Shown here: positions 30,529 through 43,373 of the stretch, piece after piece
Layout: each line of letters opens with the position of its first letter
How positions within the stretch are numbered: the stretch's first letter is position 1
From: Kluyvera georgiana ATCC 51603
GTDB lineage: Bacteria; Pseudomonadota; Gammaproteobacteria; Enterobacterales; Enterobacteriaceae
Length of the DNA stretch: 64,000 nucleotides
Direction of reading: 5' to 3'
Assembly: GCF_001654985.1 (NCBI RefSeq)
Contig: NZ_LXEU01000069.1
Location: forward strand, 38,266 to 102,265
Program-made: the position numbers and the translations under genes
Notes under the pieces: generated by a model
Databases searched by the model: none
What the model was told of the DNA's origin: nothing
Seen by the model: only the letters and a program-made list of their open reading frames with translations

Positions 30529-31799
30529 TGCGTTTATCGCTCCCGCGCCTGAGACTGCCTCAACTGAGGCTGCCGCGTTTGCCGGGCATGCGCATTTTCG
30601 CATGGCTGTTTGGCTGGATGTTCGCCGCGCTGAAGGGCTGGGTGATGGGTTCTCGGGAGAAAGACACCGATAGCCTGATTATGTACGACCGCACGCTGCT
30701 GTGGCTGACGCTCGGCCTCGCGGCGATTGGTTTTATCATGGTGACTTCGGCGTCCATGCCCGTCGGGCAACGTCTGGCGAACGATCCGTTCCTGTTCGCT
30801 AAACGTGATGGCCTGTACCTGATTCTGGCCTTCTGCCTGGCGCTGATCACGTTGCGTTTGCCGATGTCGTTCTGGCAGCGCCACAGTACCTTTATGCTGA
30901 TTGCATCCATCTGCATGCTGCTGATTGTACTGGTGGTGGGGAGTTCGGTTAACGGGGCATCGCGCTGGATTGCGCTCGGTCCGCTGCGTATTCAGCCCGC
31001 CGAGCTGACCAAGCTGTCGCTGTTTTGCTATATCGCCAACTATCTGGTGCGTAAAGCGGACGAGGTGCGCAACAACCTGCGCGGCTTCTTAAAGCCGATG
31101 GGCGTGATTTTCGTGCTGGCGATTTTACTGCTGGCGCAGCCTGACCTCGGTACCGTGGTGGTGCTGTTTGTGACGACGCTGGCGATGCTGTTCCTTGCCG
31201 GCGCCAAGCTGTGGCAGTTCATCGCCATTATCGGCATGGGGATCTCGGCGGTGGTGCTGCTGATCCTCGCCGAACCGTATCGTATTCGCCGCGTGACTTC
31301 CTTCTGGAACCCGTGGGAAGACCCGTTCGGCAGCGGCTATCAGTTAACCCAGTCGCTGATGGCCTTTGGCCGCGGCGAGATGTGGGGGCAGGGCTTAGGC
31401 AACTCGGTACAGAAACTGGAGTACCTGCCGGAGGCGCACACCGACTTCATCTTCGCCATCATCGGTGAGGAATTGGGTTATATCGGTGTGGTACTGGCAC
31501 TTTTAATGGTATTCTTCGTCGCTTTCCGCGCCATGTCCATCGGTCGCAAAGCGCTGGAGATTAACCAACGTTTTTCTGGTTTCCTGGCTTGCGCAATCGG
31601 CGTGTGGTTCAGTTTCCAGGCGTTGGTGAACGTAGGGGCGGCAGCCGGTATGCTGCCGACGAAAGGCCTGACGCTGCCTCTGATCAGCTACGGTGGCTCC
31701 AGTCTTCTGATTATGTCGACTGCCATTATGTTCTTGTTACGAATTGATTATGAAACACGCCTGGAGAAAGCGCAGGCGTTTACCCGAGGTTCTCGATGA
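30528..31799 (+). CDS. ftsW: Septal peptidoglycan glycosyltransferase FtsW
   Basis: 423 residues. SEDS-family polymerase with about ten membrane helices, partner of FtsI. Family signatures: [48 protein letters not shown] and the C-terminal [22 protein letters not shown] at 30528 overlaps the murD stop by one base (TGATG). The cytoplasmic N terminus is about nine residues longer than in E. coli and reads as a repeat of [10 protein letters not shown] units before the first helix. Confidence 0.96.
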   Translation: MRLSLPRLRLPQLRLPRLPGMRIFAWLFGWMFAALKGWVMGSREKDTDSLIMYDRTLLWLTLGLAAIGFIMVTSASMPVGQRLANDPFLFAKRDGLYLILAFCLALITLRLPMSFWQRHSTFMLIASICMLLIVLVVGSSVNGASRWIALGPLRIQPAELTKLSLFCYIANYLVRKADEVRNNLRGFLKPMGVIFVLAILLLAQPDLGTVVVLFVTTLAMLFLAGAKLWQFIAIIGMGISAVVLLILAEPYRIRRVTSFWNPWEDPFGSGYQLTQSLMAFGRGEMWGQGLGNSVQKLEYLPEAHTDFIFAIIGEELGYIGVVLALLMVFFVAFRAMSIGRKALEINQRFSGFLACAIGVWFSFQALVNVGAAAGMLPTKGLTLPLISYGGSSLLIMSTAIMFLLRIDYETRLEKAQAFTRGSR

Positions 31800-32863
31800 G
31801 CGGTCAAACAAAGCGGTTAATGGTGATGGCTGGCGGTACCGGTGGACACGTGTTCCCGGGGCTGGCGGTTGCGCACCATTTAATGGATCGGGGCTGGCAG
31901 GTGCGCTGGCTGGGAACCGCGGATCGTATGGAAGCCGACCTCGTACCGAAACACGGCATTGAGATTGATTTCATTCATATTTCCGGTCTGCGCGGCAAGG
32001 GCGTGAAGGCGCTGCTGCTGGCGCCGATGCGTATTTTCAACGCCTGGCGTCAGGCGCGGGCGATCATGAAGCGCTTTAAGCCGGACGTCGTGCTCGGAAT
32101 GGGCGGCTATGTTTCTGGCCCCGGCGGTTTGGCGGCGTGGTCGCTGGGCATTCCGGTGGTACTGCACGAGCAGAACGGCATTGCCGGGCTGACCAACAAG
32201 TGGCTGGCGAAAATTGCCACTAAAGTGATGCAGGCCTTCCCAGGCGCATTCCCGAACGCTGAAGTGGTCGGTAACCCGGTGCGTGTCGACGTGCTGGCGC
32301 TGCCGCTGCCGGAACAGCGTCTGGTCGGGCGCGATGGCCCGATTCGCGTGCTGGTGGTCGGTGGCTCGCAGGGCGCGCGCATTCTGAACCAGACGATGCC
32401 GCAGGTGGCGCAACGTCTGGGCGATGCGGTGACTATCTGGCACCAGAGCGGCAAAGGCGGTCAACAGACCGTTGAGCAAGCCTATGCCGATGTCGGTCAG
32501 TCTCAGCATAAAGTGACCGAGTTTATTGACGATATGGCGGCAGCCTATGCGTGGGCTGACGTGGTGGTGTGCCGCTCCGGCGCGCTGACGGTTAGCGAAA
32601 TTGCCGCAGCGGGGTTGCCGGCGATTTTCGTGCCGTTCCAGCATAAAGACCGCCAACAGTACTGGAACGCGCTGCCGCTGGAAAAAGCGGGCGCGGCGAA
32701 GATCTACGAGCAGCCGCAGTTTACGGCACAAGCGGTCGCGGACACGCTGGCAAGCTGGGATCGCAACACCTTGTTAGAGATGGCTGAACGCGCGCGCGCG
32801 GCGGCCATCCCGGATGCTACCGAACGGGTAGCAAAAGAAGTGAGCCTGGCAGCAAAGGCTTAA
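31796..32863 (+). CDS. murG: UDP-GlcNAc transferase MurG
   Basis: 355 residues. Peripheral inner-membrane GT28 enzyme turning lipid I into lipid II. N-terminal glycine-rich loop [16 protein letters not shown] (about 11-26), central loop [22 protein letters not shown], and C-terminal [15 protein letters not shown] and the donor-binding [30 protein letters not shown] region. Overlaps ftsW by four bases. Confidence 0.97.
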   Translation: MSGQTKRLMVMAGGTGGHVFPGLAVAHHLMDRGWQVRWLGTADRMEADLVPKHGIEIDFIHISGLRGKGVKALLLAPMRIFNAWRQARAIMKRFKPDVVLGMGGYVSGPGGLAAWSLGIPVVLHEQNGIAGLTNKWLAKIATKVMQAFPGAFPNAEVVGNPVRVDVLALPLPEQRLVGRDGPIRVLVVGGSQGARILNQTMPQVAQRLGDAVTIWHQSGKGGQQTVEQAYADVGQSQHKVTEFIDDMAAAYAWADVVVCRSGALTVSEIAAAGLPAIFVPFQHKDRQQYWNALPLEKAGAAKIYEQPQFTAQAVADTLASWDRNTLLEMAERARAAAIPDATERVAKEVSLAAKA

Positions 32864-32916
32864 TCATTGCGGCGCACTGGCGTCGCCCGAATTTTAGAAG
32901 TGATGGCGTTTAGAGA

Positions 32917-34392
32917 ATGAATACACAACAACTGGCGAAACTGCGTTCTATCGTGCCCGAGATGCGTCGCGTCCGGCACATCCACTTTGTTGGCATCGGC
33001 GGCGCCGGGATGGGCGGTATTGCCGAAGTGTTGGCCAACGAAGGGTATCAGATCAGCGGTTCCGACCTGGCGCCAAACCCGGTCACGCAGCAGCTGAGCA
33101 AGCTGGGCGCCACCATCTATTTCAACCATCGCCCGGAAAACGTGCGCGATGCGAGCGTTGTTGTGGTGTCTACGGCGATCTCTGCCGATAACCCAGAGAT
33201 TGTCGCGGCGCATGAAGCGCGTATTCCGGTGATCCGTCGCGCAGAGATGCTGGCAGAACTGATGCGTTTTCGTCATGGCATCGCCATTGCCGGCACGCAC
33301 GGCAAAACCACCACTACCGCGATGGTGGCCAGTATTTACGCGGAAGCGGGGCTGGATCCGACCTTTGTTAACGGCGGTCTGGTGAAAGCGGCGGGCGTGC
33401 ATGCGCGTCTGGGTAACAGCCGCTACCTGATTGCGGAAGCCGATGAGAGCGATGCGTCGTTCCTGCATTTGCAGCCGATGGTGGCCATTGTCACCAACAT
33501 CGAAGCCGACCATATGGATACTTACCAGGGCGACTTCGAAAATTTAAAGCAGACGTTTATTAATTTCCTGCACAATTTGCCGTTTTATGGTCGTGCCGTG
33601 ATGTGCGTGGACGACCCTGTCATTCGCGAGCTGCTGCCGCGCGTGGGTCGTCAGATTACTACCTACGGTTTTAGCGACGATGCCGACGTGCGCGTCGAAG
33701 GCTACCAGCAAATTGGCCCGCAGGGGCACTTCACGCTGGTGCGTCAGGACAAAGAGGAGCTGCGCGTGACGCTGAACGCGCCGGGCCGCCATAACGCGCT
33801 AAACGCGGCGGCGGCGGTTGCAGTGGCCACGGAAGAGGGCATTGAAGATGACGCGATTCTACGCGCGCTGGAGAGCTTCCAGGGCACCGGTCGTCGCTTC
33901 GATTTCCTGGGGGAGTTCCCGCTGGCGGAAGTGAATGGCAAAGAAGGCTCGGCGATGCTGGTGGATGATTATGGTCATCACCCGACGGAAGTGGACGCGA
34001 CGATTAAAGCCGCGCGCGCTGGCTGGCCGGAGAAAAAACTGGTGATGGTCTTCCAGCCGCACCGTTATACCCGTACGCGCGATCTGTATGACGATTTTGC
34101 GCACGTGCTGACTCAGGTCGACGCGCTGCTGATGCTCGACGTTTACCCGGCTGGCGAAGCGCCGATTCCGGGCGCGGACAGCCGTTCGCTGTGCCGTACT
34201 ATTCGCGGGCGTGGAAAAGTGGACCCGATTCTGGTCTCCGACCCGGCGCAAGTCGCTGAAATGCTGGCATCAGTACTGACGGGTAATGATCTTGTTCTAA
34301 TTCAAGGCGCGGGAAATATTGGTAAAATCGCGCGTAACTTAGCTGAAATCAAACTGAAGCCGCAAACTCAGGAGGAACCGCGTCATGGCTGA
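32917..34392 (+). CDS. murC: UDP-MurNAc L-alanine ligase MurC
   Basis: 491 residues. First Mur ligase, attaching L-alanine to UDP-MurNAc. N-terminal Rossmann motif [20 protein letters not shown] loop [12 protein letters not shown] (about 126-137), [10 protein letters not shown], and the [10 protein letters not shown] motif near residue 345. Follows murG after 53 bases and overlaps ddlB by eight. Confidence 0.97.
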   Translation: MNTQQLAKLRSIVPEMRRVRHIHFVGIGGAGMGGIAEVLANEGYQISGSDLAPNPVTQQLSKLGATIYFNHRPENVRDASVVVVSTAISADNPEIVAAHEARIPVIRRAEMLAELMRFRHGIAIAGTHGKTTTTAMVASIYAEAGLDPTFVNGGLVKAAGVHARLGNSRYLIAEADESDASFLHLQPMVAIVTNIEADHMDTYQGDFENLKQTFINFLHNLPFYGRAVMCVDDPVIRELLPRVGRQITTYGFSDDADVRVEGYQQIGPQGHFTLVRQDKEELRVTLNAPGRHNALNAAAAVAVATEEGIEDDAILRALESFQGTGRRFDFLGEFPLAEVNGKEGSAMLVDDYGHHPTEVDATIKAARAGWPEKKLVMVFQPHRYTRTRDLYDDFAHVLTQVDALLMLDVYPAGEAPIPGADSRSLCRTIRGRGKVDPILVSDPAQVAEMLASVLTGNDLVLIQGAGNIGKIARNLAEIKLKPQTQEEPRHG

Positions 34393-35305
34393 TAAAATCG
34401 CGGTTCTTCTCGGCGGCACTTCCGCCGAGCGCGATGTGTCGCTCAACTCCGGCGCGGCGGTGCTGGCTGGCCTGCGTGAGGCTGGTGTTGACGCCCATGC
34501 GGTCGACCCAAAAGAGACCGATGTTACCCAGTTGAAAAATATGGGTTTTCAGAAAGCGTTTATTGCGCTGCACGGTCGAGGCGGGGAAGATGGCACGTTG
34601 CAGGGGCTGCTGGAGCTGATTCAACTGCCTTACACCGGCAGCGGTGTGATGGCATCGGCCATCTCGATGGACAAACTGCGCAGTAAATTGCTGTGGCAGG
34701 GGGCCGGATTACCGGTCGCGCCGTGGGTAGCCATTGAGCGCCAGGCCTTTGAAAATGGGCTGTCTGAGGATGTTCAGGCGCAGATTGCCGGGCTGGGATT
34801 GCCGCTAATCGTCAAGCCGAGCCGTGAAGGTTCCAGCGTCGGCATGTCGAAAGTGACCGAGATTGCAGAACTGGCACCTGCGTTAGCGCAGGCGTTTCAA
34901 CATGATGATGAAGTTCTGATTGAGAAATGGCTCAGTGGCCCTGAGTTTACGGTCGCGGTGCTTGGTGAAGAAATTTTACCGTCAGTTCGCATCCAACCGG
35001 CCGGAACCTTCTATGATTATGAGGCGAAGTATCTGTCTGATGAGACAAAATATTTCTGCCCTGGTTGTGAAGAATCGGCCCAGGAAGCAGCAATGCAATC
35101 TTTGGTGCTGAAAGCCTGGAAAGTTTTGGGTTGTCAGGGGTGGGGTCGTATCGACGTCATGCAGGACAGCGACGGGCAGTATTATCTGCTGGAGGCGAAT
35201 ACGTCTCCGGGGATGACTAGCCACAGTCTGGTGCCGATGGCGGCACGTCAGGCGGGAATCAGTTTCTCGCAGCTGGTAGTACGAATTCTGGACCTGGCGG
35301 GGTGA
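34385..35305 (+). CDS. ddlB: D-alanine--D-alanine ligase B
   Basis: 306 residues. ATP-grasp enzyme that makes D-Ala-D-Ala for MurF. N-terminal [32 protein letters not shown] with the conserved acidic loop, the [19 protein letters not shown] region and the metal/substrate-binding [20 protein letters not shown]. Starts eight bases before the murC stop. Confidence 0.97.
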   Translation: MADKIAVLLGGTSAERDVSLNSGAAVLAGLREAGVDAHAVDPKETDVTQLKNMGFQKAFIALHGRGGEDGTLQGLLELIQLPYTGSGVMASAISMDKLRSKLLWQGAGLPVAPWVAIERQAFENGLSEDVQAQIAGLGLPLIVKPSREGSSVGMSKVTEIAELAPALAQAFQHDDEVLIEKWLSGPEFTVAVLGEEILPSVRIQPAGTFYDYEAKYLSDETKYFCPGCEESAQEAAMQSLVLKAWKVLGCQGWGRIDVMQDSDGQYYLLEANTSPGMTSHSLVPMAARQAGISFSQLVVRILDLAG

Positions 35306-35306
35306 T

Positions 35307-36140
35307 ATGTCGCAGGCTGCGCTGAATACGCGGAACCGTGAAGAAGAAGAGTATGCGGCTTCACGGCGCAATAATGGAACGCATTTAGCGGGGATTCTGT
35401 TCCTGCTGGCGGTGTTGTGTACCGTGTTTGTGAGCGGCTGGGTCGTGCTTGGCTGGATGGAAGATGCGCAGCGTTTGCCCATCTCAAAACTGGTTGTCAC
35501 CGGCGATCGTCATTACACGCGTAACGATGATATCCGCCAGTCCATACTGGCACTGGGCTCGCCGGGAACGTTTATGACTCAGGATGTGAACATCGTTCAG
35601 AGTCAGATTGAACGCCTGCCATGGATTAAACAGGCAAGCGTAAGAAAGCAGTGGCCGGACGAATTGAAGATTCATCTGGTTGAATATGTGCCAATTGCAC
35701 GTTGGAATGATCAGCACATGGTGGATGCGGAAGGTACGGCCTTCAGTATTCCGGCCGATCGAACCAGCAAGCAGAATTTGCCTATGCTCTATGGCCCGGA
35801 AGGCAGCGCAAGCGAAGTCTTACAGGGTTATCACGACATGGGAGCGGTGCTCGCGAAAGGGAAGTTCACGTTGAAGGTTGCGGCGATGACCGCGCGCCGT
35901 TCGTGGCAGCTGACGCTTGATAACGGTATCAAGCTGAATCTGGGGCGGGGCGATACGATGAAGCGGCTGGCGCGTTTTCTGGAACTGTATCCGGTTCTGG
36001 AACAGCAGGCGCAAACTGAGGGTAATCGGATTAGCTATGTTGATTTGCGTTATGACTCAGGGGCGGCAGTAGGCTGGGAACCTGCTCCTGCGGCGGACAC
36101 TAATCAACAACAGAATCAGGCACAGGCAGAACAACAATGA
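35307..36140 (+). CDS. ftsQ: Cell division protein FtsQ
   Basis: 277 residues. Bitopic inner-membrane protein linking early and late divisome parts with FtsL and FtsB. Cytoplasmic N terminus, one membrane helix (about 28-48, [21 protein letters not shown]), a periplasmic POTRA domain from about 58 and a beta domain. The tail is rich in Gln and Ala ([13 protein letters not shown]). Start one base after the ddlB stop; overlaps ftsA by four bases. Confidence 0.96.
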   Translation: MSQAALNTRNREEEEYAASRRNNGTHLAGILFLLAVLCTVFVSGWVVLGWMEDAQRLPISKLVVTGDRHYTRNDDIRQSILALGSPGTFMTQDVNIVQSQIERLPWIKQASVRKQWPDELKIHLVEYVPIARWNDQHMVDAEGTAFSIPADRTSKQNLPMLYGPEGSASEVLQGYHDMGAVLAKGKFTLKVAAMTARRSWQLTLDNGIKLNLGRGDTMKRLARFLELYPVLEQQAQTEGNRISYVDLRYDSGAAVGWEPAPAADTNQQQNQAQAEQQ

Positions 36141-37399
36141 TCAAGGCGACGGACAGAAAACTGGTAGTTGGACTGGAGATCGGCACTGCAAAAGTAGCCG
36201 CTTTAGTAGGGGAAGTTCTGCCCGACGGAGTGATTAATATCATTGGGGTCGGCAGTTGCCCATCCCGAGGGATGGATAAAGGCGGAGTTAACGACCTGGA
36301 GTCGGTAGTAAAATGCGTACAACGCGCTATCGACCAGGCGGAGTTGATGGCGGATTGCCAGATCTCTTCTGTATATCTGGCGCTTTCCGGCAAACACATT
36401 AGCTGTCAAAATGAGATAGGCATGGTGCCTATCTCTGAAGAAGAGGTCACGCAGGAAGACGTTGAGAACGTAGTGCATACGGCGAAGTCCGTACGCGTGC
36501 GTGATGAGCACCGCGTTCTGCACGTGATTCCTCAGGAATACGCCATTGATTACCAGGAAGGGATCAAAAACCCGGTCGGTTTATCCGGGGTGCGTATGCA
36601 GGCCAAGGTACATCTGATTACCTGCCACAATGACATGGCGAAAAACATCGTCAAGGCGGTTGAACGCTGTGGTCTGAAGGTCGATCAGCTGATTTTCGCC
36701 GGACTGGCGTCGAGTTACTCGGTCCTGACCGAAGATGAACGTGAGCTGGGCGTCTGCGTGGTGGATATCGGTGGCGGTACAATGGATATCGCCGTGTATA
36801 CTGGCGGTGCGCTGCGCCACACCAAGGTGATCCCCTACGCGGGCAACGTGGTGACCAGCGATATCGCCTATGCGTTTGGTACGCCGCCAAGCGATGCCGA
36901 AGCGATTAAAGTGCGTCACGGCTGCGCTTTAGGCTCTATTGTGGGCAAAGATGAAAGCGTTGAAGTACCGAGCGTTGGCGGACGTCCGCCGCGCAGCCTG
37001 CAGCGCCAGACATTGGCTGAGGTTATTGAGCCGCGTTACACCGAGCTCTTGAACCTCGTCAATGAAGAAATTTTACAGTTACAGGAACAGCTTCGTCAGC
37101 AAGGGGTCAAACACCACCTGGCGGCGGGGATTGTATTGACCGGCGGCGCGGCGCAAATTGAAGGCTTAGCGGCCTGCGCGCAGCGGGTGTTCCATACGCA
37201 GGTGCGTATCGGTGCGCCGCTGAACATTACCGGTCTGACGGACTATGCCCAGGAGCCGTATTATTCAACGGCGGTGGGCCTGCTGCACTACGGGAAAGAG
37301 TCCCACTTGAGTGGTGAAGCGGAAGTAGAAAAGCGCGTAACTGCATCGGTTGGATCGTGGATCAAACGGCTGAATAGCTGGTTACGCAAAGAGTTTTAA
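36137..37399 (+). CDS. ftsA: Cell division actin homologue FtsA
   Basis: 420 residues. Tethers FtsZ to the membrane and recruits later division proteins. Actin-fold nucleotide motifs are visible in [18 protein letters not shown] (about 9-26), [18 protein letters not shown] and [14 protein letters not shown]. The C terminus [13 protein letters not shown] is the amphipathic membrane-binding helix. Upstream of ftsZ by 62 bases, a stretch with a small GAGACC/GGTCTC hairpin. Confidence 0.97.
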   Translation: MIKATDRKLVVGLEIGTAKVAALVGEVLPDGVINIIGVGSCPSRGMDKGGVNDLESVVKCVQRAIDQAELMADCQISSVYLALSGKHISCQNEIGMVPISEEEVTQEDVENVVHTAKSVRVRDEHRVLHVIPQEYAIDYQEGIKNPVGLSGVRMQAKVHLITCHNDMAKNIVKAVERCGLKVDQLIFAGLASSYSVLTEDERELGVCVVDIGGGTMDIAVYTGGALRHTKVIPYAGNVVTSDIAYAFGTPPSDAEAIKVRHGCALGSIVGKDESVEVPSVGGRPPRSLQRQTLAEVIEPRYTELLNLVNEEILQLQEQLRQQGVKHHLAAGIVLTGGAAQIEGLAACAQRVFHTQVRIGAPLNITGLTDYAQEPYYSTAVGLLHYGKESHLSGEAEVEKRVTASVGSWIKRLNSWLRKEF

Positions 37400-37461
37400 T
37401 TTTTAAAGAGACCAACGCACATTACCGGTCTCGGGCGACAGGCACAAAACGGAGAGAAACT

Positions 37462-38613
37462 ATGTTTGAACCTATGGAACTGACCAACGACGCGGTGATT
37501 AAAGTCATCGGCGTCGGTGGCGGCGGCGGTAATGCCGTTGAACACATGGTGCGCGAGCGCATCGAAGGCGTTGAATTCTTCGCAGTTAACACCGACGCAC
37601 AGGCACTGCGTAAAACGGCTGTTGGCCAGACTATTCAGATTGGTAGCGGTATTACCAAAGGTCTGGGCGCGGGCGCCAACCCGGAAGTGGGCCGTAATGC
37701 GGCTGACGAAGACCGTGAAGCGCTGCGTGCAGCGTTAGACGGTGCTGACATGGTGTTTATCGCAGCCGGCATGGGCGGCGGTACCGGTACCGGTGCTGCA
37801 CCGGTGGTTGCGGAAGTGGCCAAAGATTTAGGCATCCTGACCGTAGCCGTCGTGACCAAGCCGTTCAACTTCGAAGGTAAGAAGCGTATGGCGTTTGCGG
37901 AGCAGGGGATCACCGAGCTGTCCAAGCACGTAGATTCGCTGATTACCATCCCGAACGACAAGCTGCTGAAAGTACTTGGCCGCGGTATCTCCCTGCTCGA
38001 CGCGTTTGGCGCGGCGAACGACGTGCTGAAAGGCGCGGTACAGGGCATCGCAGAACTGATTACTCGCCCGGGTCTGATGAACGTCGACTTTGCGGACGTG
38101 CGCACCGTGATGTCCGAAATGGGCTACGCGATGATGGGTTCCGGCGTGGCTAGCGGTGAAGACCGTGCGGAAGAAGCGGCTGAAATGGCTATCTCTTCTC
38201 CGCTGCTGGAAGATATCGACCTGTCCGGCGCGCGTGGCGTTCTGGTGAACATCACCGCGGGCTTCGACCTGCGTCTGGATGAGTTCGAAACCGTCGGTAA
38301 TACCATCCGTGCGTTTGCATCGGATAACGCGACCGTGGTTATCGGTACCTCTCTTGACCCGGATATGAACGACGAACTGCGCGTTACCGTCGTGGCGACC
38401 GGTATCGGTATGGACAAACGTCCAGAGATCACCCTGGTGACCAACAAGCAGACGCAGCAACCGGCGCTGGATCGTTATCAGCAGCACGGTATGGCACCGC
38501 TGACGCAAGAACAGAAACCGGCTGCTAAAGTGGTTAACGACAATACGCCGCAGACCACCAAAGAACCGGATTACCTGGATATCCCGGCATTCCTGCGCAA
38601 GCAAGCTGATTAA
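37462..38613 (+). CDS. ftsZ: Cell division tubulin homologue FtsZ
   Basis: 383 residues. GTPase that forms the Z ring. Visible are [15 protein letters not shown] (about 16-30), the tubulin signature [11 protein letters not shown] (about 106-116), the T7-loop region and a C-terminal peptide [16 protein letters not shown] that binds FtsA, ZipA and ZapD (also encoded in this window at 44052-44795). Preceded by GGAGAG. Confidence 0.98.
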   Translation: MFEPMELTNDAVIKVIGVGGGGGNAVEHMVRERIEGVEFFAVNTDAQALRKTAVGQTIQIGSGITKGLGAGANPEVGRNAADEDREALRAALDGADMVFIAAGMGGGTGTGAAPVVAEVAKDLGILTVAVVTKPFNFEGKKRMAFAEQGITELSKHVDSLITIPNDKLLKVLGRGISLLDAFGAANDVLKGAVQGIAELITRPGLMNVDFADVRTVMSEMGYAMMGSGVASGEDRAEEAAEMAISSPLLEDIDLSGARGVLVNITAGFDLRLDEFETVGNTIRAFASDNATVVIGTSLDPDMNDELRVTVVATGIGMDKRPEITLVTNKQTQQPALDRYQQHGMAPLTQEQKPAAKVVNDNTPQTTKEPDYLDIPAFLRKQAD

Positions 38614-38692
38614 GAATTAGCTGGAATTTGGGAATCTGCGCTCTTTGTGCTAAACTGGCCCACCGAATGTGATATACACTTCGGTTGGATAG

Positions 38693-39631
<939 letters not shown>

Positions 39632-39651
39632 GCCTGACCGTTTCGTAAATT

Positions 39652-39705
39652 CGACTGGCAACCTGGCACTCTCTCCGGTCAGGGAACCAGTCGTTTTTTC
39701 TTTTT
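39652..39705 (+). terminator. Rho-independent terminator after lpxC
   Basis: CGACTGG (39652-39658) pairs with CCAGTCG (39687-39693), followed by TTTTTTCTTTTT. It closes the dcw-lpxC transcript. Confidence 0.7.
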
Positions 39706-40037
39706 GCCCTCAGCATTCCGTTTTCCTGCCGTTGCCCTCTCTTAAAGATCACACTCCTGCGCAACCGCTGCTTTCTTGACCCGTTTTTCGCTGCGGTTTT
39801 CGTCATTCCTGCTGCTGTAGCGCGGCATTAATGGTAATATTCTCGGGCTAAAATAGAATAACGGTACTCAGAGCCTATCCCAGTAGGCGTAATTGTTGAA
39901 GCCATTTTGGGGTCGGACAGCGCGCAGAAACCGGAGCGTACACGTAGTACGTGAGGATTTCGAGCACTGCCCGGCGCCGAAATGGCGAATAAAATAGCCT
40001 AATGGGATAGGCACTTAAACCGAAGGTGGAACTTTAC
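39706..40037 (+). other. Gene-free stretch before secM
   Basis: About 330 bases without a recognisable gene. It contains a 140-base inverted-repeat element (39873-40012, listed separately) and must hold the secM-secA promoter, most likely in the AT-rich part near 39835-39870; exact boxes not assigned. Confidence 0.5.
39873..40012. repeat. 140-base MITE-like repeat with terminal inverted repeats
   Basis: The ends GCCTATCCCAGTAGGC (39873-39888) and GCCTAATGGGATAGGC (39997-40012) are inverted copies with one mismatch. The middle contains a second palindrome CACGTAGTACGTG. It has no coding potential and the form of a non-autonomous, palindromic intergenic repeat. It ends 25 bases before the secM start. 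Confidence 0.7.
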
Positions 40038-40544
40038 GTGAGTGGAATGCTGACGCGTTGGCGACAGTTTGGTAGACGCTACTTCTGGCCGCATCTCCTG
40101 TTGGGGATGGTTGCTGCCGGTTTTGGTCTGCCTGCGCTTGCGAATAACGCCGAGCCAGCTTCCCCCGCCCGCGCAACAACCAGTAACCATAATCCGGCGC
40201 AGAGAATCGATTTCTCGCAGCTGGCGCGGCTGGAAAATAACCGTCGTCCCTCATTCAGCGTCGACTACTGGCATCAGCACGCCATTCGCACCGTTATTCG
40301 CCACCTTTCTTTTGCCATGGTGCCGACGGCGTCACCGGTTGCTGAGTCGACATCTCCGTTGCAGGCCGCGCAGCATCTGGCGCTGCTGGATACGCTAAAT
40401 GCGTTGCTGAACGTTGAAAGTCAGCCGTCCATTATTATTGCTCAGGGTGCAGCGTTACCTGCGCTCTCACCTCACGTCTTTAGTATCCCAGCCTGGGTGA
40501 GCCAGGTGCAGGGCATCCGCGCCGGGCCGCAGCGCCTCGTCTGA
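40038..40544 (+). CDS. secM: Secretion monitor SecM
   Basis: 168 residues. Exported arrest peptide whose stalled ribosome exposes the secA ribosome site when secretion is poor. A long N-terminal signal sequence (about 1-36: [26 protein letters not shown]) precedes a variable middle and the arrest sequence [17 protein letters not shown] at 148-164. Compared with E. coli FSTPVWISQAQGIRAGP, four residues differ but the Phe, Trp and QGIRAGP core remain. GTG start at 40038 matches the E. coli N terminus. secA follows after 64 bases. Confidence 0.93.
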   Translation: MSGMLTRWRQFGRRYFWPHLLLGMVAAGFGLPALANNAEPASPARATTSNHNPAQRIDFSQLARLENNRRPSFSVDYWHQHAIRTVIRHLSFAMVPTASPVAESTSPLQAAQHLALLDTLNALLNVESQPSIIIAQGAALPALSPHVFSIPAWVSQVQGIRAGPQRLV

Positions 40545-40608
40545 AAATAACCGCTTTATTTCCTTTATTTTTCTGACTCCGAAATGTCGGGGCGTTTGAG
40601 ATTTTATT

Positions 40609-43314
40609 ATGTTAATCAAATTATTGACCAAAGTTTTTGGTAGTCGTAACGATCGTACCCTGCGCCGTATGCGCAAAGTTGTCGCTATTATTAACGCGAT
40701 GGAACCGGAGATGGAAAAACTCTCCGATGAAGAGCTGAAAGCGAAAACCAATGAATTCCGCGCGCGTATCGAAAAAGGCGAAACCGTAGAGAGCCTGATT
40801 CCAGAAGCGTTTGCCGTGGTGCGTGAAGCGAGCAAGCGTGTATTCGGCATGCGTCACTTCGACGTGCAGCTGCTCGGCGGTATGGTGCTGAACGACCGTT
40901 GCATCGCAGAGATGCGTACCGGTGAAGGTAAAACCCTGACCGCAACGCTGCCGGCTTACCTGAACGCGCTGTCCGGCAAGGGCGTGCACGTGGTCACCGT
41001 CAACGACTATCTGGCCCAGCGTGACGCCGAAAACAACCGTCCGCTGTTCGAATTCCTCGGCATGACCGTCGGTATTAACATGTCTGGCCTGCCAGCGCCT
41101 GCGAAGCGCGAAGCCTACAACGCCGACATCACCTACGGTACCAACAACGAATACGGTTTTGACTACCTGCGCGACAACATGGCGTTCAGTCCGGAAGAGC
41201 GCGTACAGCGTAAACTGCACTATGCGCTGGTCGATGAAGTCGACTCCATCCTGATCGATGAAGCGCGTACGCCGCTTATCATCTCCGGCCCGGCTGAAGA
41301 CAGCTCGGAAATGTATAAAAAAGTGAACAAAATCATTCCTCACCTGGTTCGCCAGGAGAAGGAAGATTCCGACACCTTCCAGGGGGAAGGTCACTTCTCC
41401 GTGGATGAAAAAGCGCGTCAGGTTAACCTGACCGAACGCGGCCTGGTGCTGATTGAAGAGCTGTTGGTGAAAGAAGGCATTATGGAAGAAGGCGAGTCGC
41501 TGTACTCTCCGGGCAACATTATGCTGATGCATCACGTAACCGCCGCGCTGCGCGCCCACGTCCTGTTCACCCGCGACGTTGACTACATCGTCAAAGATGG
41601 CGAAGTCATTATCGTCGACGAACACACCGGTCGTACCATGCAGGGCCGTCGCTGGTCCGATGGTCTGCACCAGGCCGTCGAAGCCAAAGAAGGCGTAGAG
41701 ATTCAGAACGAGAACCAGACGCTGGCGTCCATCACCTTCCAGAACTACTTCCGTCTGTACGAAAAACTGGCCGGTATGACCGGTACGGCGGACACCGAAG
41801 CGTTTGAATTCAGCTCTATCTACAAGCTGGATACCGTGGTGGTGCCGACCAACCGTCCGATGATCCGTAAAGATATGCCGGATCTGGTCTACATGACCGA
41901 AGCGGAAAAAATTCAGGCGATTATTGAAGATATCAAAGAACGTACCGCGAAAGGCCAGCCGGTGCTGGTGGGGACCATCTCCATCGAGAAATCCGAAGTG
42001 GTATCCCGCGAGCTCACCAAAGCGGGCATCAAGCATAACGTTCTGAACGCCAAATTCCACGCCAGCGAAGCAGACATCGTCGCGCAGGCGGGTTACCCGG
42101 CAGCGGTCACCATTGCCACCAACATGGCGGGTCGTGGTACCGATATTATGCTCGGCGGTAGCTGGCAGGCAGAGGTTGCGCACCTTGAAGATCCGACGCC
42201 GGAACAGATTGCGCAAATCAAAGCCGACTGGCAGGTGCGTCACGACGCCGTGCTGGCGGCAGGTGGTCTGCACATCATTGGTACCGAACGTCACGAATCT
42301 CGTCGTATCGATAACCAGTTGCGCGGCCGTTCCGGTCGTCAGGGTGATGCGGGTTCCTCCCGTTTCTACCTGTCGATGGAAGATGCCCTGATGCGTATCT
42401 TCGCCTCTGACCGCGTGTCCGGCATGATGCGTAAGCTGGGGATGAAGCCGGGCGAAGCCATTGAGCACCCGTGGGTCACCAAAGCGATTGCTAACGCGCA
42501 GCGTAAAGTAGAAAGCCGCAACTTTGATATTCGTAAACAGCTGCTGGAATACGATGACGTTGCTAACGACCAGCGTCGCGCTATCTACACCCAGCGTAAC
42601 GAACTGCTGGATGTCACGGACGTTAGCGAAACCATCAACAGCATTCGTGAAGACGTGTTCAAAGCGACTATCGATGCGCACATTCCGCCGCAATCGCTGG
42701 AAGAAATGTGGGATATCCCGGGTCTGCAGGAACGTCTGAAAAACGACTTTGACCTCGAACTGCCGATTGCGGAATGGCTGGATAAAGAGCCGGAGCTGCA
42801 TGAAGAGACGCTACGTGAGCGTATTCTGGAAAGCGCGGTTGAAGTCTACAAGCGTAAAGAAGAGGTGGTTGGCGCTGAAATGATGCGTCACTTCGAAAAA
42901 GGCGTGATGCTGCAAACCCTCGATTCCCTGTGGAAAGAGCACCTGGCGGCGATGGACTACCTGCGTCAGGGCATCCACCTGCGTGGCTATGCGCAGAAGG
43001 ATCCTAAGCAAGAGTACAAGCGTGAATCCTTCTCCATGTTTGCTGCAATGCTGGAATCTCTGAAGTATGAAGTGATCAGCACCCTGAGCAAGGTGCAGGT
43101 ACGCATGCCGGAAGAAGTTGAAGCCATGGAACAACAGCGTCGTGAAGAAGCCGAGCGCCTGGCCCAAATGCAGCAGCTAAGCCATCAGAGCGATGATGAA
43201 GCCGTCGCACAGGATCTGGCCGCACAGACCGGCGATCGCAAAGTGGGTCGTAACGATCCGTGCCCTTGCGGTTCCGGTAAAAAATACAAACAGTGTCATG
43301 GCCGTCTGAGCTAA
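40609..43314 (+). CDS. secA: Preprotein translocase ATPase SecA
   Basis: 901 residues. Motor that drives unfolded proteins through SecYEG. Nucleotide-binding motifs: [17 protein letters not shown] (Walker A around 102-109), [21 protein letters not shown] (DEAD-like Walker B), and NMAGRGTDI plus [11 protein letters not shown] in NBD2. The C-terminal zinc-binding tail has Cys885, Cys887, Cys896 and His897. Same length as in E. coli. Expression is expected to be coupled to SecM arrest. Confidence 0.98.
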   Translation: MLIKLLTKVFGSRNDRTLRRMRKVVAIINAMEPEMEKLSDEELKAKTNEFRARIEKGETVESLIPEAFAVVREASKRVFGMRHFDVQLLGGMVLNDRCIAEMRTGEGKTLTATLPAYLNALSGKGVHVVTVNDYLAQRDAENNRPLFEFLGMTVGINMSGLPAPAKREAYNADITYGTNNEYGFDYLRDNMAFSPEERVQRKLHYALVDEVDSILIDEARTPLIISGPAEDSSEMYKKVNKIIPHLVRQEKEDSDTFQGEGHFSVDEKARQVNLTERGLVLIEELLVKEGIMEEGESLYSPGNIMLMHHVTAALRAHVLFTRDVDYIVKDGEVIIVDEHTGRTMQGRRWSDGLHQAVEAKEGVEIQNENQTLASITFQNYFRLYEKLAGMTGTADTEAFEFSSIYKLDTVVVPTNRPMIRKDMPDLVYMTEAEKIQAIIEDIKERTAKGQPVLVGTISIEKSEVVSRELTKAGIKHNVLNAKFHASEADIVAQAGYPAAVTIATNMAGRGTDIMLGGSWQAEVAHLEDPTPEQIAQIKADWQVRHDAVLAAGGLHIIGTERHESRRIDNQLRGRSGRQGDAGSSRFYLSMEDALMRIFASDRVSGMMRKLGMKPGEAIEHPWVTKAIANAQRKVESRNFDIRKQLLEYDDVANDQRRAIYTQRNELLDVTDVSETINSIREDVFKATIDAHIPPQSLEEMWDIPGLQERLKNDFDLELPIAEWLDKEPELHEETLRERILESAVEVYKRKEEVVGAEMMRHFEKGVMLQTLDSLWKEHLAAMDYLRQGIHLRGYAQKDPKQEYKRESFSMFAAMLESLKYEVISTLSKVQVRMPEEVEAMEQQRREEAERLAQMQQLSHQSDDEAVAQDLAAQTGDRKVGRNDPCPCGSGKKYKQCHGRLS

Positions 43315-43331
43315 GATCATAATAAGAAAAC

Positions 43332-43360
43332 AAAAGGCGCAGAGTTCTGCGCCTTTTTTA
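43332..43360 (+). terminator. Rho-independent terminator after secA
   Basis: Stem AAAAGGCGCAGA / CTGCGCCTTTT with a GTT loop and a run of T. It lies between secA and mutT, so mutT probably depends on read-through or its own promoter. Confidence 0.85.
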
Positions 43361-43373
43361 TGGATAAGACAAA

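Noticed and set aside
40621..42801. 726-codon open frame antisense to secA
   Set aside because: It mirrors secA codon bias, has no family match and low-complexity His/Arg/Phe-rich composition typical of an antisense shadow.
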